64,000 nucleotides of DNA from Multifurca ochricompacta (taxonomy: Eukaryota; Basidiomycota; Agaricomycetes; Russulales; Russulaceae): contig WTXG01000003.1 of NCBI GenBank assembly GCA_022496185.1, positions 1 to 64,000 on the forward strand. Direction: 5' to 3'. Both the position numbers and the translations under genes were made by a program. Shown one piece after another: positions 1-11,607 of the stretch; positions within the stretch are counted from its first letter, which is position 1; the number at the start of each line of letters is the position of its first letter. The notes beneath the pieces are model-generated. The model saw nothing but the letters and a program-made list of their open reading frames with translations, had not been told where the DNA came from and made no database searches.

Positions 1-2031
1 CCTGCAATATGTTTCAGGGTAAAATTGTATTCCTCGAGCTCTAAAACCTCTCGTGCCACTCGTCGACTGATTTTGTGAGGTTCCTTCCAATACAGCAAGT
101 CGGAATGGTCCGTGTGGATAACAGTTTTGTGTGAGGCGCCAGCCAGATAGGGTCGCCAGTGACGTAGGGCTTTGACAATGGCAAGCAACTCTCTGTCCCC
201 AGATGTCATAATTTCGTTCGGCTGGGGAAAGGTCTCTGAATAGTACGCTACTGGGTGCAGGATCTGTGCATCGCCGCGTTGGTACAGCACAGCTCCATTT
301 GCAAAGTGGGAAGCGTCTACTTCTAGCTCGAAAGGTCGGTTTAGATCTGGTTGAATGGAGTACCGGTTCTGCTCCTACAATGTCCTCTAATCTGTTCAAA
401 TGCTTCCTGTTGGGGTGTATCCCAATGCCATGGCGTGTCTTTTTTCAGGAGGTCGTTCAGCGGACGAGCAATTCCCGAGAATCCTTTGACAAAGCGCCGA
501 TAGAAGTTACAAACCCAATAAAAGACCTGACATCCTTGATGCTCGTGGGTGTTGGCCATTCCCTAATTCCCTGTACTTTGACTGGATCCATGCGTACGCG
601 TCCTCCCTCTAGTATGACTCCTAGTACTCGACGCTCTTTTGTTCAAAGGAGCATTTTGCTGGTTTTAAGTAAGATCATGGTCGTGTAGGATATCCAAGAC
701 CTGATGGACATGGGCTCAATGATGAGGGAGATCGTCTTTGGTGGCAACCAAGATATCGTCCATGTAAACAACCACTTCTCCGGTCAGTATGAGCTCTCGG
801 AATATATGGTTCATCATTGCTTGGAATGTCGCCAGGGAGTTGGTCAATCCAAAAACATGACGTTAGGTTCAAAAAGCCCTTGGTTGGTCTTGAATGCGGC
901 TTTCCCTGATCTCCTTCACGAATACGTATATTGTTATATCCCCAACGAATATCCATTTTGGAGAATAACGCTTTGTCTCTCATAGTATCGATGAGTTCTG
1001 GTATGAGTGGGAGAGGATAGGTATTTCGGACTGTATAGGCATTGATTCTCTGGTAATCTTGCACTGGACGTAGCTTGCCGTCTTTCTTCTTAATAAAGAA
1101 GAAAGGTGACGCATAGGGTGATTTTGATGGACGAATGTAACCTTTGGCAAGATGTTCTTCCAGAAAAGCGGTCAACGCCTCCTGTTCTTTTGTGACAGTG
1201 GGTAAATTTTACAGTCGATAGCTGGGGAGTATCTGGTATGAAATCGATGGCGTGGTCCCAGGGTCGTGAAGGTGGAAATCGTTGAGATTCTTCTTCAGAG
1301 AATACCTTGTAGTGATGTTGGTACTCTTTGGGGACGGTGTTTTCAAAGGTCTTGGCTTCCTGCCCCTCCATTGCTTTTTGCGCCAACTCGGAAGCCTTTG
1401 TTGTATAGCAGTATACTCGATCACTGGACTCTAGATCATCCCATGTAGCTCGTTCTCCCATAACAATGGCTCGGATGGCAGGGTGTCGCACCGCATAATC
1501 ATACCCCAGGGACGTAATGATGACAGGGTAGAATTCTTTACTCATGGTTGCATCCGTCCAGTTTATCTTTGGCTCAAAGGCCACAAGCCAGGGATATCCT
1601 AGGATAAGGTCTTCGGTCCCGAGATCAGTGATGAGGAAGCGGATTGTCTTTGTATCTTCCCCGACCTGTATACTTAGGTCGGTATAGTGTGTGATTCTCC
1701 CAGCCTTGTTGGCTGTCCCATCTATGTTCCAAATGTTTTTTTCTTGAGGGAGCATGAGTGTCCCTAATCCCAGGACTTTTACGAGTCGCTGGCTAATGAA
1801 GTTATCAGTGGCTCCAGAGTCCACCAATACGTCTCGGTCGGCCGTCTTCTGTGTAGTTTCAAAATGTACTGGTATTTTCAACGATTTGAATCGACTAGTG
1901 TACACAGAAGTTACATGTAGTGCTCTTGCCCAGGCCGATGGGGTCGAGCCAGTCAAAAATCCTTTTTGGCAAATGCCTTTTCCACTAGAATAGCGCGCAC
2001 TTCCTCGCTTTCCTTCATCATATTTGCCCAT
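1..2031 (-). pseudogene. pol: gypsy pol: protease, reverse transcriptase, RNase H (degenerate)
   Basis: A protease segment near 1770-1860 carries the active-site motif DSGATDNF. RT begins near 1175 with the typical [20 protein letters not shown] segment (fingers), and the catalytic YMDD lies near 765-780 in a shifted frame. The RT/RNase H connection (341-559) contains FYRRFVKGFSGIARPLNDLL. Positions 1-330 encode an RNase H domain starting around FELEVDASHFANGAVLYQRG and continue off the window. Several frame shifts make this a broken copy. Pol copies integrating cDNA is known of the family; activity here is unlikely. Confidence 0.85.
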
Positions 2032-3463
2032 ATACCGTGGGCCTTTTCTTCCTTGGTGCGTTTGTCAACGGTGGTCGGGTTATTGGAAACAGGGGCCGGG
2101 GTAGTAGTGGCCTCAGCTACGCGTGCCCCCTTCTTTGGGCAATCTCGGGACATGTGTCCCTGGGCTTTGCAGCGGAAACATCTCCCTTCCTTCATAAGGG
2201 TCTGCCACTCATCTTCTGTGAGTGTGGTGCAGACACGGGTTCTGTCCGCCGAGGTGTCCATGGCGTTTGGATCCCGTGTCAGGGCGTGTCCTGGTGCTTT
2301 TACTCCAAAAGCTGCTTTCCACTGGTCTCTCGTCTTCCCTTTCTTTGTGTCAACCCCAAACCTTGTCTGAAAGTCGAGGTAATCTTGTTGTTGTCGGCGT
2401 GCAGCGTCTACCCAGTCGTCCCAAGTGTGTGGGTGGTGGAACTGGATTATATTCTTTACCAGGGGGTTGGGGAGTCCCTGCGAGAAGAGGTCCAATGTGG
2501 CCTCTTCATCCGTATCATACCCGGCTCGGTTGGCCAGGCTGCGGAATTTGGCAACGTATGCATCCAAATCCCCTCTTTCCATCTTTAGTGTTTTCAACTC
2601 TCTTGCGGCTTTCTGCTTAGCCTGCCCGTCCGTAAAGGCGTCTTTAAATCGTTGGGCGACTGTCTCCCAAAGTATGGGCTCGTGGTTCGTCGTCCAGACG
2701 CCACTTGTTCATTTAGCCACTCCAACTGCTCCATCGTCCAATTGTCCACAGCCTCCCCTCTAACGAGTGACAGGAAGAGGTTGGCTCTTTGAAACGGGTT
2801 GACCATCTGTGGGACGTCATGGTTGAAGTTCTGGAAGGTAGTAAATTCCAGAATGAACTTCTTGCTCTGGGAGCGATCCCCTGTGAATGTCTGAGGCATT
2901 ACCCCCGAGAGTTGTCCCGATGGTGGTGGGATGTTTGGGACAGTCATGGTAGGAGGGGGTGGCGGGTTCGGGGTAGGGTCAGGGAGTTGTGCAGCAATGG
3001 TAGACATGGTGATGGGGTGGATGGTGTCGGTGGATTGTGTAGATATCTGGGGAGTTGCTAATGCAGGAGCTCTGATCGTAGCAATCTCCGGTGCAACCTG
3101 GGTAGCGAAAGCTAATACTGGTGCGTCGTCGTTCTGTTCTGGTTCTATATACTCTTCTTCAGAGTCGGTGGCAATGGCCGGGGGGTTCTCCCTCCACGGT
3201 CCTAATCCAAATTCAAATGGAGCGGGTCCAGTAGTGACCCAAGAGTGTCGTCGATCCGAGTATCGGATACGATACCAAACTCTTTTCTCGTCGTCATATT
3301 CTACCAGTTGGTATCTTCCGTCGTGATAGACGTAGTATCCAAACTCAGATTCAAAGTCTTTCCAGACGGCAGAGCCAAGTGTCTGTTGTGAAAGATTATT
3401 CTCGTCTCTGCGTTCGATGAGCTCTTCTTTAAACAAGGTCTGACTGCGGCTGGAAGAAGCCAC
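1953..3463 (-). pseudogene. gag: gypsy gag polyprotein (frameshifted)
   Basis: Two overlapping reading frames (3463-2594 and 2597-1953) together give one Gag. An N-terminal part contains the segment KRVWYRIRYSDRRHSW and a proline-rich linker. A capsid-like middle follows, and near 2130-2190 there is a CCHC zinc knuckle, CFRCKAQGHMSRDCPKK, which binds nucleic acid in Gag proteins. The frame changes near 2690, inside capsid. No in-frame ATG precedes the conserved start: the codon at 3461-3463 is GTG and a stop lies shortly upstream. The second gag copy shows the same arrangement, so the true start may be unusual or further 5'. Confidence 0.8.
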
Positions 3464-3489
3464 ATTGGGAGGAGACTCGACTTGATGTT

Positions 3490-3991
3490 ACGTCCAGTGC
3501 GGGACATTCCACACGACTTGTGTGACAGCGTTCATTCGTGATCAGATAAGAGACCAATGAGGCCCCTTGGAGTGGTTGATGAGAAGTCAAAGTCAAAGAG
3601 GCTGTTCTCTAAGACGATGGTGAGCAGAAAGTACCAGAAGTACTGAGACGATCGAGTCAAAGCTTTCAAAGGGGAGGTCCAGAAGACAAACACCGATGTA
3701 TTCAATAAGTCGAGTCTGAGGTCTACAATGTAGCTACAGCGGACTTATATATGTAATCGAATGAGCATCTAAAGATAAGATAACGGAGTCATGTGGGCCC
3801 AAATATACGAAAGTGGAGGGCATAGAGCCTAGCTTCTGATAGGGAATTAAGTAAGTGTCCGGTCTTAGAGATAAGGAGATAAGAGATAAACGAAGACATA
3901 AGCAAGTACAAACAACTCGTCAGCATATACAAACAGTGGTTACGGGGAAGGAAGTAAGGCACGTGAGGGATCCCAGGATGGGACGTGATCA
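3490..3991 (-). repeat. probable 5' LTR and leader of gypsy element 1 (approximate)
   Basis: This non-coding stretch sits directly upstream of gag 1 and resembles the stretch upstream of gag 2 (about 4600-5250) in order and in short shared blocks, for example the ACTGAGACGAT and AAGTCGAGTCT strings and a TATA-like CTTATATATG. On the minus strand it could begin TGATCACG at 3991, next to the point where gag 2 loses homology. That fits insertion of element 1 into element 2. Ends were not confirmed, because the 3' LTR is outside the window. Confidence 0.45.
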
Positions 3992-4577
3992 AGAAGTGGA
4001 GGGTGGGTGGAAGGGAAGGGTCCATGTTGGGGATGGTAAAGAAAAGTGGGGGACTTGGCCCTGGTCGTAACACGGGGTCAGGTAACTGTGCAGCGATGGT
4101 CGACATCGTAGGATAGGTAATGGTCGGGGTGTCTGAGGTTTGTCGTGTGATCTGGGGAGAGACTAAAGCAGATGTTCTGAACGTAGTACTCTCTGGTGCA
4201 ACTGTCTGAGCCGTAAAACTAGTGGCTATGACTCGTGCGTCTTCGCTGCTTTCTTTGATATATTCTTCTGGTTTTGAATCTGTGATGATGGCTGGAGGAT
4301 TTTCTCTCCAAGGTCCTAGGCCATACTCTGGTGGGGCAGGTCCTGTGGTAACCCAGGAATGATGGCTTCTAGAGTAACGGATACGGTACCAGACCCTCTT
4401 CTGCTCATCGTATTCAACTGGCTGGTACTGATCGTCGTGATAGACGTAGTATCCAAACTCAGTTTCAAAATCTTTCCAGATGGCAGAGCCAAGGACTTGT
4501 TGTGAAAGATTATCCTTGTCTCGGCGGTCGATAAGTTCTTCATTGTGCAAGGTCTGACTGTGGCTGGATGAAGCCAC
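3992..4577 (-). pseudogene. second gypsy gag, N-terminal fragment
   Basis: The predicted protein is similar to the gag 1 N-terminus along its length (both start ASSS.SQT..EELI.RRD..NLSQQ, then FGYYVYHD and KRVWYRIRY). Homology stops after the proline-rich linker near 4010, and the remaining reading frame is unrelated. The capsid, zinc knuckle and pol parts are missing on this side. It is best read as an older element of the same family truncated by, or recombined with, element 1. Confidence 0.75.
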
Positions 4578-4599
4578 GGTGGGGAGAGACTCGACTTAA

Positions 4600-5250
4600 T
4601 GTAATGCCTGGTGCGGGCATTCGTCACGACGTGTGATAAGTCGCGTAGCAAAACTATGAAGTCAGGTGTGCACTGTCTTTCAAGTACACGGAGTTCAGGT
4701 GAGAAGTCAATACCAAGGAGCTAATCCCTTAGTACTGGTGAGTGGAGAAGTGCCAAAAGCACTGAGACGATTCAAGAGTCGGGTCTTAGGAATCACCCAG
4801 AAGGTAATGCACCAAGTCAATTAAGAAGTCGAGTCTAAGGCATACAGGCTATCTAGGCAGGCCTTATATACGTAATAGAAATCGGAGTCTGAATCGGAGT
4901 ACTGTACTCGATGTATCAACGAAGTCGCAATGTATCCAAAGAGGGAATGGGGTCAAGTGGGCCAGATGAGAATATACATAGACGAATCTGGTATAGTCGC
5001 AGTTCTGGTGGGAAAATACGTAAGCGTCTTTGTGTCAAGTATGAGTCAGAGATAAGCACAGCCTTGGGTCAAAGATAAGGAACAAATAGATACAAAGGAA
5101 GTCATAACACGGTCAACAAAGGGGCAAACAGAGCCAAACGGCATGTCACGTGAAGGAAAAAGAAAATGAGACGATGCAACGGGGTTCGTAACATATGGGT
5201 ATGGGTACGGGTACCAACAAGGATACCCCAGGGTTACCCCTGCCAATCAC
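4600..5250 (-). repeat. probable LTR/leader of gypsy element 2 (approximate)
   Basis: This non-coding stretch sits upstream of gag 2 and shares order and short blocks with the equivalent stretch of element 1, including the TATA-like CCTTATATACG near 4862. On the minus strand a plausible 5' end is TGATTGGC near 5250. A GGGTATGGGTACGGGTACC run lies just inside this end. Boundaries are estimates. Confidence 0.4.
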
Positions 5251-5433
5251 TATCTGTTATCAGTTAGCATCAGTGCTTGACTGATAATCAGCTAAGTGGT
5301 TAAAGTATAGAATAAGGAAGGAAAGAATAATGCAAAGAGAAAGAGAAAATTGTCACATGCACATATGCAACTCCAAGACTTCGTCACTGGACTAGGGCTT
5401 ATCTAATCCAGGATTGTCTCAATCACAGGGGGA

Positions 5434-5815
5434 TGTCAGAAATGGATCAATATGGCCAGGTCAGATCAATCACTAAGTGTGTGGTACTAACAAGCAAGTT
5501 GTGTGTTGTGCAGTAGCACATGGACTGTGTTTCACCTTCCTGTGAATACTTTGATACCTTACTTGATTAGACACAATCCTTTATTGTCTTGGTTACTATA
5601 AGCACACTCATTTACAGTATTTAAGGACACTCTCACTGTACGGTTCACTTCAGTTCTGACCATCACAACTGAAGTGAGTATTCTGTTATCTTATCTTTAC
5701 CTATGTAGCTAACATGCACTAGTTATAACTACCATTCTAGGTAAAGACTAATTAATATACAGTTCTGACCATCACAACTGAATTATAACTACCATTCTAG
5801 GTAGTTTGGATTATC
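5434..5815 (+). repeat. LTR-like non-coding repeat with internal duplication
   Basis: The stretch begins TGTCAGAAATGG and contains a TATA-like TATTTAAGG near 5618, followed by a transcript-start-like region, as in plus-strand fungal LTRs. The 21-nt string from GTTCTGACCATC to ACAACTGAA occurs twice (about 5654 and 5764). TTATAACTACCATTCTAGGT also occurs twice (about 5724 and 5784). No coding is seen. A target-site duplication was not found, so solo-LTR status is a guess. Confidence 0.35.
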
Positions 5816-5954
5816 TAACCTCAGGCTGTGTTCATTATTTCCATGACTCTGTGTTTCCACAACTCCCAGGACCCCAGTTGTATATGTCCCCTTTAGTCTA
5901 ATTTGTATTTTTAATGTGAAAATTGGAGTAAGAAAAAAATAAATGTAAATCCAG

Positions 5955-6260
5955 AAAAGGTAAGAGAAGTAGCTCTAGATTTGAATAAAAGGTAAGAGAA
6001 GTAGCTCTACTTCTGAAAAGTAGCTCTACATTCGAAAAGTGGCTCTAAGCATCCAGACAAGCCCACTAGAGCTAACAGAGAATCCAGATTGCTGGATTGG
6101 CTGGAATGGCTAGCACTAGCCAATCCAGCAAAATGTCATTTTCCTGATGCACTCTAAGCTTCTTGCTCATGCTGCCCTGCACAACTTCATTTTCTGTAGT
6201 ACTGCCATCTACTACCATATACTGTAAAACAGCCATACCCATACCCATACCATACCCATC
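5955..6260. repeat. short direct and tandem repeats, non-coding
   Basis: AAAAGGTAAGAGAAGTAGCT is repeated twice (5955 and 5987), followed by variants of AAGTAGCTCTA to about 6050. Near 6085-6125 GCTGGATTGGCTGG faces CTAGCCAATCCAGC as an inverted repeat. At 6231-6258 there is a short ATACCC tandem run. No gene is seen between 5815 and 6463. Confidence 0.4.
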
Positions 6261-6463
6261 AGTGATCCAGTGAGTACAAAAAATGGACAGTGGACAGGTC
6301 AGCCATACCCATTTTATTACCATCAAATGGATGGCCGTTACCGTAAAACGGACGGTGCGCAGCCCTATAAGAGGGTGAAGGCTATCGGCAATGGCCGATT
6401 TGCATTAACCGATACTGCAGCTGATATTCAATTTCACATACATCTTCTCACACTACTAACTTC

Positions 6464-8753
6464 TCACTGCTCTACCGGTTTGACCACCAAGCCCATCCAG
6501 ACTCCCTTCTGTTCCTTTGTCATGGGAAGCATCACGCCGCTCGGCTTACGATATATCCGCGTCTTCTCACTTTGAGGGGGGATGGAAAATTCGAAGTTTT
6601 CGAGGAGCTGGACGGCAATGACTTGCATTTCAAGAACCCTGAACAGAGAGGATGGATCATAAGTCAGATCTACCCCAAATAGGATGTTTTACTTGATAAT
6701 ATAGGACTTACGCGAACCGCCAACCGATACATGAACGGACTCCACCCGCTACAAAAATCCATACCTCAGGAAGGCGAAGTGAACAAAAAACAACAAAAAC
6801 ACTCACAAAAGTTCAACCTATGGCATGTCGTGATTGGTTGAGACGTCTGTGGTGATATTAAGAGAAAAAAATGTACTTACAGATTTGCAAAGACGCCGAG
6901 AGGGGTTTGGTTCGATTTGTCAAAATTCAAGAAACGCTCCGGGTTCCAGTCATCTGCGTCCAAACCCCAGACCCCCGGAAGACTGCGGCTGTCGGCCCTA
7001 TTGCTGAATGGAAGTGAAGGGAGGCTCACCGGTTGTACACGCCAATGGCAATATCAATTGGCGTCCCTTTCCTAACTGGTATCGAGGAGATTTGTTCGCC
7101 TGACTCCGTGGTGATTGGGAAGGCTAACGGGATTACCTCGTCACGACCTGCCTCCCTAGGAAGAAAGTAAACTATGGGATGCAACCTCATCGCCTCCTGT
7201 GTCCCAGGTGATAACTCAGCAGGGAAAGCATGAAGATCACAGTACAACATAAAGGTACCTTTAGAGTGGCCTGAGTGAATGTCATACCGTCAAGATCGGA
7301 TGCTGATAGTTCCTCTCCGCCCTTCTTTGCGCGTATGGCAGCAATCTCCGCTCGGATGCGTTCCTGCGATTCGGGGTGCTTCGCAATCTCCCAGAGATAC
7401 CAGGTCAGGGAATTTGCGGTTGTGTCATGCCCAGCGAAGAGAAGGGTACTACGACAGAGAGATTGGTAAGTTGTTGACCTTTCTATGACGATGGCTTCCA
7501 ACACACGCAGTTTGGTCGACAACTTCGTTGCCTGTCAGTCTGCTTTTGGGATTTTCGGATGCGTTCGCTCGTAGTAACACGCTCATGATGTCTTTCCCGT
7601 CACCTTTGATCATACTCTTCTCGATCATGTCCTCGGAGAACTTGCGCATGAATTTTAGGAACCTTCGAAATCGTTTGTATTGGCGTGTGGGCAAGTAGCG
7701 CACAAGGTCAAGGAGAGGTCCCGGAATATAGCGCCAGATCGACTTGAAGAGCATGTCCCATCTTGGGGGATAAAGCACGGAATCGAAGCTGCCCCGCACG
7801 ACGTCAGACGGAAGGTGTATTAGAGTGGTCATGGCTCACAAAAAGTTCTCCATTTGATCGCGCAGGGGGGTCTTGACGTTGTAAAGCGAATCAAATTGGA
7901 AGCCGAAGCCAACTACAACGAAATAAGAATGATGACATGACAACCGCGACGACGAGCGCACCTTCTCCGATTACGTCGAGGGTCGTACGTGAAAGCCATG
8001 GTGCCACGTTCACAATTGACTCGTCAGACGGGCCTGTGGTGATTAATTCCTCTTTCCATATTTGAACAAGCTAACGACGGGTGAAAGTCAGCTCGGAGCC
8101 AATAAAAACGGGGTAAATGTTAAACCTTTGAGGCAGTGTTTTGGAACAACGAAAGGAATGTCTTCAGTTGGGGTGCGAAGAACGCCGGAGTCATGACCTT
8201 CCTCTGACGTTGGTGTGTTTCACCTAATGCAGCTCTGTCAATAGGTGTGAAGCCGTAACGATGTATGGAATAATGAACCATGAGCCCAAATAATGCCTTT
8301 GCCAAACATCAGTTCCATAATTTTTACCACTGGCGGCCGTTTGACAAAATTATATCCGGAGGTGTGAAGAATGTACTGCAACGCCTTTGGGTCGGCTACC
8401 ATTAAGTGATCTTGCTGTGATTGTGTTCAGAAACGCAGGTAGGATACCGGGTAAAACCGCGCTCACACCAAAGGACCCACTCGAACGCCAGACGCTGCCG
8501 TATTGCCGCATCCATTTAAACTCACAGTCTCCAACTTCGTTCTGGTAAATCAAATCCCCATAGCTCCCTATGTTGCTAGGTGAGTGAATTGCATTAAAAT
8601 TGAGTATCCTAAATGCCTACCAAGCAAAAAGGTATGAGACTCCGGTGCCCGGAGCTTTCTGAGAAATGAGCTGCGACGACGAATGTAAAGACGGACTAAG
8701 AGCGCCGACGATACAGCGAGGAAGGCAAATAGTATGGACATTTGGGTGTTCAT
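6464..8753 (-). CDS. cytochrome P450 monooxygenase (copy 1)
   Basis: Heme-thiolate monooxygenase, probably ER-anchored. The start at 8753 gives a hydrophobic N-terminal anchor (MNTQMSILFAFLAVSSALLV) then basic residues. About ten exons follow. The I-helix has LLFAGHDTTANSLTW (about 7440), the K-helix ExxR is EAMR (about 7200), and the PERF motif is NPERFL (about 6935). The heme loop, reconstructed over two introns, reads FSGGVRSCIGWRFA with the cysteine ligand on a 37-nt exon at 6712-6748. It is preceded by an 11-nt exon at 6807-6817. The C-terminus ends KPVEQ before a stop at 6464. All key motifs are present, so the gene looks functional. It is clearly paralogous to the P450s at 44 and 47 kb. 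The substrate is unknown, and the CYP family was not assigned. Confidence 0.9.
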
Positions 8754-10555
8754 TTGAAGCCTCGTGAGACTCGCTCCTACTAGCCTCCACTTATAAACGA
8801 CAAAGACCCCTTGGGTATGTGCTTATCGGCGTTTATGAGCAGAAGTGAAGAGTCAGCTGGATTAGACAACAACTAGTAACGGCCGCCGCGAATTCCGCCT
8901 AGTCACGTTTAGCAGGGCAGAAGAGAAGTTCATCGAGTGCTTATTGGGAAGAGTGGTTCAGAGAGATAATTGTGCTCCCTCGAAAGATGGCCCGCGGCCC
9001 TGAGAACTCGTGGGTCAATAATGGTCAGTGCCATTTCTCCACGTCCACACATTGGTCGCATCACATGAAATTTACAATAGCATGACGTGTTAGGATGGCT
9101 GTGTAAAAAGAATAAAAAGGTGAAAAGCTCAGTGAATTGGACAACGTGCTGATCAACGTGATGAATCGATTGCTCTTTGTCCCTGCTTCGTGTTTATGAG
9201 TACCTCGCTTGTTCCCGAACGATGCCCTGACAGATAGGCTTTGCTCTGGAGGAATGAGTAAGCTTCCTTTATCTCCCCCGCGTATCCTCGTAATAATCCC
9301 CGCGGCATTCTAACGGGCCCCGGATTATCGTGACTATATATGAACTACGACAACAATTAAATATAGCCATGGCCACGGCCATGGCCATGTTCTTTTGACG
9401 GCCCGCGACAATGGCCCGCGGCGATCCAATTTCCCGTTTCCCATTTTGGCTTCCGCCTCTCGCAACACGCAGTCTTGCTGAGCTTACGGCTTTCTTCATG
9501 CCTCAGTGATCCTATCGGCTTCCGATGATTTTCCCCGATAGTCGGGGAGGGTGATCATATAGATCCTATTGTGAGATTACCCGAGAATTTCGACAAGTTT
9601 CCTGCATCATCCCCTCAGAGTAGATAGCTGCTGGGTTTGCCCTAGATGGGGGAGGGTGTATTTTTTAGGGCAAACATCGCAGATGCGAGCGAGAGGCATG
9701 CATCGGATCCTCACTCGAGGGCAACCCACACGAGGAACCTCGCACATTACCCTCCGCGGCTATGTGGTTGAGATTTTCTAAGAAGCTTCTGGGTGGAGGG
9801 TCATCTCCCCCCTTTCTCCCTCATACATATCCATGCCAACCAGCGGATCCTGCTTTGAATTTGCCGCCGTGCCGATTTTGTGATATTCTTCTCTTCGAGT
9901 TCAGCACGGCAAATGCTTAGCCAAATTTCACTTTTCCTTCACCACCAATTACCTCTACAATCCTAAAGACTTACCTTGGTCCTTCTTCCTTGGTTCCTCT
10001 TTCTCAGAGTTCCTAGTAGATCATGGGGGGAAGGTTCATAGAAGGAACGGACATGACCGTTTTTGAACCGCACGGTGGAGTTAAGTAATTAATTATTAAA
10101 TAAATTTCCCACTGGACGGTCCGTCCATTGTTCGTTGTTTGTCGTTGTTTGTTGCCACGGCCCCCAACATGTCTCATTCTGATTCTCTGAACCAGAACCT
10201 TCCCTCCTCCCAACCCGATCCTGACAAACTGAGCGTCCATGTAATCCCGTAATCATATCGGAAGGTCCCTATTTATGAAGCCCTGATTGGGGTGTGACTC
10301 GAGACTACATATACGCACACACAGATGTACAGAGTAATCGATGTACATGAAGATCTAAAAACAGTATAACGATATGCAAAACATGGAGACGAGAAGAGAA
10401 GGGGGAGGGGCCATCTGCATGTCGTTACAGGAAACGCAGAACAAGAATAAGGGTTGGGCGCAGTGCGTAACCCGTGGTTCCAGGGCTCTCTTCAGTCGGT
10501 CGGTCGTTCGTTCGTTCATTTGTTTCCCTCCCTCTCTCACTTTTTTTATAGCTTT
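8754..10555. other. intergenic, no gene recognised
   Basis: No reading frame here shows conserved motifs or splice-consistent coding. A CATGGCCACGGCCATGGCC palindromic run lies near 9367. Confidence 0.5.
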
Positions 10556-11607
10556 TCACGCGAGACGATCGCACGTTTCCAGCGCGAACCTATTCTGCAC
10601 CCTGAACTCATTATAAGCTTCTACCCACCAACCAATCGCCTCAGCATGAGCACCATTGCGATATCGCCGCGCCTTATTGATAGAGCGCTCGAGACGTGCA
10701 CCGGCAAAGACACCCTTGCCGTCCTTGGGGAACGGTGTGGGGGACGTATAATGCACAATACGTATCTCGTCGCGCAATGCATCCCACATCGCAGGGCTTC
10801 GGTCGCGAATCGCAAGGTTCGCGTTATACATGTACGGCAAACGCACGACGTCGGCACCAAAATACACGTTCAAGAACGCCTGCTCCGCCTCCGTCGGGGG
10901 GTAACGCGCGTCGGGGATGCGCGAAAGGGCGCTTTCGAACGTCGAGGTGTTTGGGTGGAGTACGAGTACTCCGGCGTTGAATTGCAACTTGAAGCCCGAG
11001 TTTGGGTACACGTCCGGAACGGCGCCAAAGGGAAACTGTAGGTCGAAGAGTTCATCGAAATTGCGTCGCACGAGCGTGTCCGCGTCGAGGTAGACCACGC
11101 GACGGAGAGCGAGGAGCGTGTCGAGAGACCAGAGGTGTAGTTTGGTATACTGGTCTCCGAAACGATAGCCGATTCCCTTGCCGTCGTGCGGCGGCGGTAT
11201 CAGCTCAACATCAAGGAGCTCCCATCCTGCCGCGCGCACGATGCAGAGCGCGTGAGCAGATATGCGTCCAGGTATGTGAAAGAGGATACGTCGCGCTGAG
11301 GTTCCAGATTTTTGAAGGGAGTAACCGAGCGTCGCGGCAGGAATGGCAAATAAGTCATTATAAAGTGCACTGACGACCGCGCGCTCGTTTGGATCGGATG
11401 CGTTCGCGACGGGTGTCCACGAGGCAAGATGTGGTTTCCTTTATTGTTTTTAAAAAATCAGGAGATTTACAGTCAAGAGGTGTCCACTTACAGCATTTGG
11501 AAGTCATCGAGTGGTGTAGTGTTCTGTGGGCGATGCCACTGGTACAGAAGGAAGACGTTGAGAAGGATGACCAATACTAGGCCCCTGAGCAACCAAGATT
11601 CTTTCAT
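10556..11607 (-). CDS. glycosyltransferase family 8 (glycogenin-like), type II membrane protein
   Basis: Retaining glycosyltransferase using a nucleotide sugar with a divalent metal. Two exons (11607-11492 and 11438-10556) are split by a 53-nt intron and give 332 residues. The start was chosen because it yields a signal anchor, ESWLLRGLVLVILLNVFLLY, which suggests a Golgi type II protein. The catalytic domain begins NERAVVSALYNDLFAIPA. It contains the DxD metal motif in RRVVYLDADTLVRRNFDELF (about residues 150-170), then FNAGVLVLHPN and the late HYTSPTPFPKDG segment typical of GT8. It resembles the fungal glycogenin/galactinol-synthase-like branch, but the anchor argues against cytosolic glycogenin. 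The acceptor is unknown. Confidence 0.85.

Larger units (their letters stand above)
1..3463 (-). mobile_element. Ty3/gypsy LTR retrotransposon, internal region, cut by window edge
   Basis: Read on the minus strand, the order is gag with a zinc knuckle, aspartic protease, reverse transcriptase and RNase H, which is the Ty3/gypsy order. The element runs off the left edge of the window, so integrase and the 3' LTR are not seen. Coding is broken by several frame changes, in the gag C-terminal half and within RT, so the copy looks inactive. An LTR-like stretch lies upstream (about 3490-3991). A second gag start at 3992-4577 is a separate, more diverged copy of the same family. Confidence 0.9.

Noticed and set aside
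5190..6260. GGGTATGGGTACGGG and ATACCC runs as telomere-like repeats
   Set aside because: Runs are short, imperfect and inside retroelement-like DNA; fungal telomeres are long TTAGGG arrays.
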